Source: Geodermatophilus sp. DSM 45219
GTDB lineage: Bacteria > Actinomycetota > Actinomycetes > Mycobacteriales > Geodermatophilaceae
Length of the DNA: 64,000 nucleotides
NCBI RefSeq assembly: GCF_900104025.1
Contig: NZ_FNIQ01000001.1
Location: forward strand, 62,001 to 126,000
Direction: 5' to 3'
Position numbers and translations under genes: made by a program. The notes under the pieces were generated by a model. The model did no database searches, was not told the origin of the DNA, and was given only the letters and a program-made list of their open reading frames with translations. Position 1 is the stretch's first letter; each line of letters begins with the position of its first letter. Below, in pieces: positions 59,631 to 64,000 of the stretch.

Positions 59631-61286
59631 TCAGTTGATGGTGACCGCCGCAGCGTCTATGTCACCGAAGACGTCGATCACCACGTCGCTGACGGCCTCG
59701 GAGTGCACTGCCTGCTCGAGGTCGAAGAACATCGGGATGCTCGGCATGTCCTCCAGCAGCAGGTCCTCGGCCTGCTGGTAGAAGCCGATGGCCTCCTCGT
59801 TGCTGGCCGCCGAGTTGCCCTGCTGGATGAGTGCGTCGAACTCGGGGTTCGTGTAGAAGGTCGTGTTCGAGCCCGCCGGCGGCAGTGCCGCGGCGGAGTA
59901 CAACGGCTCCAGGTAGTTCTGCGGGCTGGGGTAGTCCATGGACCAACCGAGCCGGAAGGGGCCGGTCACGCCCCGCTCATCGAGCAGCGGGAGGTACTGG
60001 GCGAAGTCCAGGTCGCCCCGGAGCGAGTACTCGATGCCCACGTTCTCGCGCAGCTGGTTGCCCACGGCCTCCACCCACGCGTCGTGGCCGGCGCCGGCGT
60101 TGAACCACAGCTCGACCGGCTGGCTCCGGTCGAAGCCGGCCTCGTCCAGGAGCTGGTTGGCCCGCTCGACGTCGAGGACGCAGTAGGTGCAGGCACCGTC
60201 GCGGTAGCCGTCGACCACCGGCGCGATGAAGGAGTCGGCCGGCTCGTTGCTCCCCGCGAAGATGGCGTCGGAGATCGCCTGGCGGTCGATGGCCATGGAC
60301 AGGGCCTGACGCACCCGCGGGTCGGCGAAGCGCTCGTCGTAGGTCGGGTAACCCAGGTAGGTGAAGCCGGACGACGGCGCCTCCAGGTACCGGTCACCGA
60401 ACTCCGCCTCCACCGACGTGATGGCGTCCGGCGGCAGGTCGGGAGCGACGTCGAGGTTGCCGGCCTGCACGTCGGTGTAGGCGGTGTTGATGTCGGTGTA
60501 GACGCGGAACTCGACCGACTCGGCCTGCGCAGGCTGCTCCCCTGCGTAGTCGTCGTACCGCGTGACGGTGAAGCCCTGACCCTGCACGAACTCCTCGGTG
60601 GCCTGCAGCGGACCGTTGCCGACCGGCTGGGCCCCGAAACCGTCCGGGTCCTCGAAGAACGACTCGGGCAGCGGGTAGAAGGCGCTGTAGCCGACGGTCA
60701 CCGGGAACTGCGCGAACGGACTGGCGAGGGTGACCGTGAAGGTCTGGTCGTCCACGACCTGCAGGCCGCTCATCTCCTGGGCGACCGGGTCACCGGTGAT
60801 GGTCCCGGCGTCGTCGGTCGGCGCCTGCAGCTCGTCGTAGCCCTGGATGTTGGAGAAGAAGTAGGACCCGCCCTGGGCGTTGGGGCTGTAGGCGGTGTAG
60901 TTCCACGCGTCCACGAAGGACCGGGCGGTGACGGGGGTGCCGTCGTGGAAGGTCCAGCCGTCCTTGAGCGTGACGGTCCACGTGGTGTTGTCCTCGGAAT
61001 CGATCGACTCCGCGACGCCGGTGTACTCGACCGAACCGTCCGCCGCGTACTCGACCAGGCCGGTCCACAGCGAGCGGACGACCTGCGCGCCCTCGCTCTC
61101 GGTGGTGTTGCCGGGCACCAGCGGGTTCTCGGGGTCGCTGTACAGAGCGATGCTGAAGGTGCCGCCACCCTCGCCGCCACCGCCGCCGCCGGACCCGCTG
61201 TCGTCGCCGCCACCACAGGCGGACAGCACCATCGCGCCGGACAGGCCGGTCGCGATGAGCGCAGCAGTGCGCTTGCTCAACCTCAC
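59631..61286 (-). CDS. dppA: Peptide ABC transporter substrate-binding lipoprotein
   Basis: 551 aa. A lipoprotein signal with lipobox LSAC is followed by a long Gly/Ser linker (GGGDDSGSGGGGGGEGG). The SBP_bac_5 fold is evident (EGAQVVRSLWTGLVEY; WTVTLKDGWTFHDGTPVTARSFVDAWNYT; FADPRVRQALSMAIDRQAIS). It delivers di- or oligopeptides to DppBC. GTG 61286 is preferred over a TTG two codons upstream because GGGAGG lies 9 nt before it. First gene of the operon. Confidence 0.92.
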   Translation of the reverse strand: MRLSKRTAALIATGLSGAMVLSACGGGDDSGSGGGGGGEGGGTFSIALYSDPENPLVPGNTTESEGAQVVRSLWTGLVEYAADGSVEYTGVAESIDSEDNTTWTVTLKDGWTFHDGTPVTARSFVDAWNYTAYSPNAQGGSYFFSNIQGYDELQAPTDDAGTITGDPVAQEMSGLQVVDDQTFTVTLASPFAQFPVTVGYSAFYPLPESFFEDPDGFGAQPVGNGPLQATEEFVQGQGFTVTRYDDYAGEQPAQAESVEFRVYTDINTAYTDVQAGNLDVAPDLPPDAITSVEAEFGDRYLEAPSSGFTYLGYPTYDERFADPRVRQALSMAIDRQAISDAIFAGSNEPADSFIAPVVDGYRDGACTYCVLDVERANQLLDEAGFDRSQPVELWFNAGAGHDAWVEAVGNQLRENVGIEYSLRGDLDFAQYLPLLDERGVTGPFRLGWSMDYPSPQNYLEPLYSAAALPPAGSNTTFYTNPEFDALIQQGNSAASNEEAIGFYQQAEDLLLEDMPSIPMFFDLEQAVHSEAVSDVVIDVFGDIDAAAVTIN

Positions 61287-61381
61287 GTGCAATGCCTCCC
61301 TCGTCCCGCACAGCGGGGGGAACGGACTGGTTCGCCGGCAGCCTGACGTCGTCGCACGGCGTGCCGGGGTCCTGCTGACTG

Positions 61382-61401
61382 GTACCGGGCCATCCCGGTA
61401 C
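61382..61401. promoter_or_regulatory. Inverted repeat upstream of peptide transporter operon
   Basis: GTACCGGG (61382-61389) and CCCGGTAC (61394-61401) are perfect 8-bp arms around CCAT, 96 nt before the dppA start. It could be an operator for the transporter or a 5' leader hairpin. It lies in the largest intergenic gap of the window (61287-61635). Confidence 0.45.
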
Positions 61402-61580
61402 GAGCGGGGACCCTAGGCGCGTTCCGGGAGGGGGGTCCACGACCGTCACCGACTTGTGACCTCGGCTCAGGATCTCACAGGGTGGAACGCCGCTCGGGTC
61501 GCCCCGGTCGGCTCCCGCCTCCAAGACCTCCGGCCGGATGGCGCCGACGCCGGACGTCTTGCGGGTCTTCCCTGGTCGGC

Positions 61581-61604
61581 GTGTCAAGTCCACTGACGGG
61601 GGTA
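61581..61604 (+). promoter_or_regulatory. SigB/SigF-type stress promoter of csbD
   Basis: GTGT (61581-61584) and GGGTA (61600-61604) are separated by 15 nt, matching the GNNT/GTTT-N15-GGGTA consensus used by SigB/SigF-type sigma factors in actinobacteria. The start codon of csbD lies 31 nt downstream, and csbD is a classic general-stress gene. Consensus match only. Confidence 0.55.
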
Positions 61605-61635
61605 CCAGACACCGGACCCGATGAGAGGAGTCGAC

Positions 61636-61806
61636 GTGAGCGGCATCGACAAGATGAAGAACAAGGCCGAGGAGCTCTCCGGCAGGGGCAAGGAGAACCT
61701 CGGCGAGGCGACCGGCGACCGGGACCTGCAGGCCGAGGGCCAGGCCGACCAGGCCAAGGGCAACCTCAAGCAGGCCGGCGAGAAGGTCAAGGACGTCTTC
61801 AAGTAG
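61636..61806 (+). CDS. csbD: CsbD family stress protein
   Basis: 56 aa: SGIDKMKNKAEELSGRGKEN, then LGEATGDRDLQAEGQADQAKGNLKQAGEKVKDVFK. A charged, helical, intrinsically flexible CsbD protein. GTG 61636 is chosen because GAGGAG lies 6 nt before it; an in-frame ATG at 61621 would include that site. CsbD proteins are general stress proteins of unclear mechanism. A perfect 20-bp hairpin follows the stop. Confidence 0.92.
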   Translation: MSGIDKMKNKAEELSGRGKENLGEATGDRDLQAEGQADQAKGNLKQAGEKVKDVFK

Positions 61807-61810
61807 GCCA

Positions 61811-61863
61811 CCGGCACGCCGACGGGCGGGTTCCCCACGGGAGCCCGCCCGTCGGCGTGCCGG
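61811..61863 (+). terminator. Terminator hairpin after csbD
   Basis: Perfect 20-bp arms (61811-61830 and 61844-61863) flank a 13-nt loop, starting 4 nt after the csbD stop. The stem is nearly all G-C. It also faces the convergent NUDIX-fusion gene, so it may work in both directions. Confidence 0.85.
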
Positions 61864-61929
61864 CACCCGGGGCCCGCCGGTCCCCACGCCACCAGCGCTC
61901 GGATCCCCGCCCGGCCACGGCCCGCCCTC

Positions 61930-62691
61930 TCAGAGCCGGGCCAGCAGCGCCCGGACGGCGGGCAGCAGGGGGCGGTCGGCGGGGATCCAGTCCAGCGCCT
62001 CCAGCTCCTCGGCGGCCACCCAGCGCAGCTCGCTGTGCTCGTGCGCGGTCAGCTGACCGCCCGGCTCGGCCCGCGCCCACCAGACCCGCAGGGTCGACGC
62101 CCCGGGTGGCCCGCCGCCGACGGCGCCGTCCAGCACGACCTCCCCGAGGAACGCCTGGGGGACGACGACCGCGCCGAGCTCCTCGCCGATCTCGCGGACC
62201 AGCGCGGCGAGCTCCTCCTCCCCCGGCTCGACCTTGCCGCCGGGGAACTCCCAGCGGCCGTCGAAGGGGCCGCCCGACCGCCGGGCCACGAGCACCCGGT
62301 CGCCGTCCACCACCGCCGCGCCGACCACCTGCACGACGTCGAGCGCGCGGCGGGCCGCCGCGGCGGCGTGGAGGTCCAGGTGCGCCTGCACCGCCCGCAG
62401 CACCCGCCGGCGGAGCAGCAGGTCCACGACCCGGCCGAGGACGCCGGGCAGCGCCGTCGCCCAGTCGACCTGCTCCTCGACGAGCGTGCCGGCGCCGGTG
62501 GCGGTGTAGCGGCGCGAGTGGGTCAGCCGGCGCCAGCCGCGACCGGGCCCGACGGCGTGGACCTGGCGCACCGGGCGGACCGACACGACCTCCACCAGCG
62601 GCACCGGCCAGGGGCGGCCGAGGGCGCGGCCGACGTCGAAGGCCACGGTCAGCGGCGCCTCCACCAGGGAGGTGAGACGCAGCCGGGGCAC
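61930..62691 (-). CDS. SRPBCC-NUDIX fusion hydrolase
   Basis: 253 aa. Residues 1 to about 120 look like an SRPBCC-type domain (MPRLRLTSLVEAPLTVAFDVGR...TGAGTLVEEQVDWATALPGVLGRVVDLLLRRRVLRAVQAHL). Residues about 125-250 form a MutT-like NUDIX domain with the box GGKVEPGEEELAALVREIGEELGA complete. The NUDIX half (8-oxo-dGTPase-like, starting VQVVGAAVVDGDRVLVARRS) probably sanitises oxidised nucleotides; the role of the SRPBCC half is unknown. GTG 62691. Confidence 0.82.
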   Translation of the reverse strand: MPRLRLTSLVEAPLTVAFDVGRALGRPWPVPLVEVVSVRPVRQVHAVGPGRGWRRLTHSRRYTATGAGTLVEEQVDWATALPGVLGRVVDLLLRRRVLRAVQAHLDLHAAAAARRALDVVQVVGAAVVDGDRVLVARRSGGPFDGRWEFPGGKVEPGEEELAALVREIGEELGAVVVPQAFLGEVVLDGAVGGGPPGASTLRVWWARAEPGGQLTAHEHSELRWVAAEELEALDWIPADRPLLPAVRALLARL

Positions 62692-62726
62692 GGTGCCACC
62701 CTCGCAGACAGGGCAGACTGGTCCCC

Positions 62727-63212
62727 GTGCGCATCACCGCCCGCGTCGACTACGCCGTCCGGGCCGCCGTGGAGCTGGCCGCGGCGGCACCGGGGGCGCT
62801 GACGTGCGACCGCATCGCCGCGGCCCAGGGCATCCCCTCCCGCTTCCTCCAGTCGATCCTCGGCGACCTCCAGCACGCCCGGCTGGTCACCAGCCAGCGC
62901 GGCCGGGAGGGCGGCTACCGCCTGGCGCTGCCGCCGTCGGAGGTCTCCATCGCCCGGGTCATGCGGGTGGAACAGGGGTTCCTCGCCGAGGTGCACGGCC
63001 AGCGGCCGGAGGACGTCGAGTACTCGGGCACCGCCACCCCGCTGGCCCCGGTGTGGGTGGCCGCGCGCGAGGCCTACCGGCGGGTGCTCGAGCAGGTCAC
63101 CCTCGCCGACGTCGTGGCCGGCGAGCTGCCCGCGCCGGTCGCCGAGCTGGTCTCCCTCGAGGAGGCGTGGCGCTCCTTCGGGGACGTCGCGAACCCCGCC
63201 GAGCGCCGGTAG
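62727..63212 (+). CDS. Rrf2 family transcriptional regulator
   Basis: 161 aa. Winged helix: MRITARVDYAVRAAVELA, AQGIPSRFLQSILGDLQHARLVTSQRGREGGYRLALP. The only Cys is Cys27; the three-cysteine Fe-S cluster of IscR/NsrR/RsrR is absent. It therefore resembles the cluster-free, CymR-like sulfur regulators. cysC lies 49 nt downstream, which supports a role in sulfur or cysteine control. GTG 62727. Confidence 0.88.
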   Translation: MRITARVDYAVRAAVELAAAAPGALTCDRIAAAQGIPSRFLQSILGDLQHARLVTSQRGREGGYRLALPPSEVSIARVMRVEQGFLAEVHGQRPEDVEYSGTATPLAPVWVAAREAYRRVLEQVTLADVVAGELPAPVAELVSLEEAWRSFGDVANPAERR

Positions 63213-63261
63213 CCGGGGGCGCCCCGCCGCCGGGCAGCCGGGCTGGGCGAGACTGGCGGGC

Positions 63262-63822
63262 ATGCCAGCTCCGTCGCGCCCGGGTGTCACCGTGTTCCTG
63301 ACCGGCCTGTCCGGGGCGGGCAAGTCCACGATCGCCGACGCCCTCGTCGCCGACCTGGCGGCCGAGGGTCGGCCGGTGACGGTCCTGGACGGCGACGTCG
63401 TCCGCACCCACCTGTCCAGCGAGCTGTCGTTCTCCCGCGCGGACCGGGACCTCAACATCCGGCGGATCGGCTTCGTCGCCGGCGAGGTGGTCAAGCACGG
63501 CGGCACGGTCGTGGTCGCGGCCATCGCCCCCTACGAGGCCGCCCGCGAGGAGGCCCGCGCGCTCGTGGAGCAGCACGGCCGGTTCGTGCTGGTGCACCTG
63601 TCCACGCCGCTGGAGGTCTGCGAGGGCCGCGACGTCAAGGGCCTCTACGCCCGGGCCCGCGCCGGCCACATCACCGGCTTCACCGGCATCGACGACCCGT
63701 ACGAGCCGCCCGCGCGCGCCGAGGTGGTCGTCGACACCTCGGTCACCCCGCTGGCGGAGTCGGTCGCGCTGATCCGCGCGGCCATGGCGGGAGGACCCCG
63801 GCCCGCCGCTCCGGTGGGATGA
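63262..63822 (+). CDS. cysC: Adenylylsulfate (APS) kinase
   Basis: 186 aa. P-loop GLSGAGKST near residue 15, DGDVVRTHLSSELSFSRADRDLNIRRIGFVA, and GLYARARAGHITGFTGIDDPYEPP. It phosphorylates APS to PAPS. The upstream Rrf2 gene and the cysteine-type leader peptide downstream indicate a sulfur-assimilation region continuing beyond the window. ATG 63262. Confidence 0.93.
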   Translation: MPAPSRPGVTVFLTGLSGAGKSTIADALVADLAAEGRPVTVLDGDVVRTHLSSELSFSRADRDLNIRRIGFVAGEVVKHGGTVVVAAIAPYEAAREEARALVEQHGRFVLVHLSTPLEVCEGRDVKGLYARARAGHITGFTGIDDPYEPPARAEVVVDTSVTPLAESVALIRAAMAGGPRPAAPVG

Positions 63823-63856
63823 GTCACCCCGCGGCCGCTCCGGCGGATGTGGGACC

Positions 63857-63952
63857 ATGGGGGACGTGACCTCCCGCGGCCTGCACCTCGTCGCGCGCCG
63901 TCACATCGACCTGGCGCTGGTGAGCAGCGCGGTCTGTCGCCTCGCGCGCTGA
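63857..63952 (+). CDS. Cysteine-type leader peptide (sulfur gene attenuator)
   Basis: 31 codons from ATG 63857, or 28 from GTG 63866: MGDVTSRGLHLVARRHIDLA, then LVSSAVCRLAR. The RRHIDLxxVSSAxCR pattern is the signature of the short leader peptides annotated upstream of sulfate-assimilation and cysteine genes in actinobacteria. The late Cys codon could stall ribosomes when cysteine is scarce. Candidate downstream genes (sulfate or sulfite transport/reduction) lie outside the window. It is too short for normal gene finding. Confidence 0.65.
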   Translation: MGDVTSRGLHLVARRHIDLALVSSAVCRLAR

Positions 63953-64000
63953 CATCCCGGTCCCCTGCAGCAGTCGCTGCGCCCCCGATCCGGCAGCGCC

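Noticed and set aside
1..64000. tRNA, rRNA, CRISPR arrays, insertion sequences, prophage genes
   Set aside because: I looked for conserved T-loop/anticodon patterns, repeat-spacer periodicity, transposase or integrase motifs and phage structural genes, and found none that I could support.

Overview
The window is a chromosomal segment of a very high-GC actinobacterium. Family Geodermatophilaceae (Blastococcus, Geodermatophilus, Modestobacter type) is my best inference, from codon bias, pervasive GTG starts, 4-nt stop/start overlaps and gene content. Mycothiol synthesis (mshB), DapD-type lysine synthesis, a DUF3117 protein, TatB, an HtrA protease, SigE with its zinc anti-sigma factor and the glgC/glgA pair all point to Actinomycetia. 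The order of many of these genes follows the M. tuberculosis Rv1170-Rv1232 region (mshB, fdxC, dapC, dapD, dapE, LOG protein, tag, DUF3117, glgM/glgC, sigE-rseA-htrA-tatB, mrp, MgtE-N/CBS protein), so most of the window is conserved core with lineage-specific insertions. I see no prophage, insertion sequence, CRISPR array, rRNA or tRNA.

Layout. 1-7.5 kb: partial PhzF protein, MgtE-N/CBS and DUF1003 proteins, a divergent MerR/DUF4188 pair around an operator, AzlCD, a diguanylate cyclase, Mrp. 7.5-14.3 kb: tatB, htrA, anti-sigma, sigE, an O-methyltransferase remnant, a 2'-5' RNA ligase-like protein, glgC and glgA. 14.3-17.4 kb: cobalamin riboswitch and btuFCD transporter. 17.4-22.2 kb: membrane protein and a signalling cluster (GAF-ANTAR, lone receiver, NarL-type regulator plus kinase). 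22.3-26.7 kb: tightly overlapped operon of Tat-exported multicopper oxidase, membrane protein and signal peptidase I, then a spore-photoproduct-lyase-like radical SAM protein. 26.8-35.5 kb: PAS-GAF-PP2C phosphatase, a three-gene operon containing a 30-aa membrane peptide, a CrtI-like oxidoreductase, an SOS-boxed DUF222/HNH protein, a methyltransferase, and a GntR(YtrA)-regulated operon with a frameshifted first gene. 35.5-43.7 kb: unknown 482-aa protein, leucyl aminopeptidase, DUF3117, tag, and a 1360-aa secreted FN3 protein. 43.8-55.2 kb: EamA exporter, DUF2243/CtaG pair, small genes, LOG protein and the dap, ferredoxin and mshB genes. 55.4-61.3 kb: dipeptide/oligopeptide ABC transporter. 61.6-64 kb: CsbD under a SigB-type promoter, a SRPBCC-NUDIX fusion, an Rrf2 regulator, cysC and a cysteine-type leader peptide at the edge.

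Observations most worth following up: (1) a family of at least four intergenic inverted-repeat elements sharing a 20-nt core, one of which contains the stop codons of two convergent reading frames; (2) stop/start junctions of the form CTGA, where dapC appears to need a CTG start; (3) the collapsed O-methyltransferase beside sigE; (4) the sulfur leader peptide; (5) a signal peptidase translationally coupled to a multicopper oxidase operon; (6) the 30-aa membrane peptide wedged between two overlapping genes. No stretch longer than 350 bases lacks a feature. The largest gap (61287-61635) holds an inverted repeat and a stress promoter. All assignments come from reading the sequence; no search was run.
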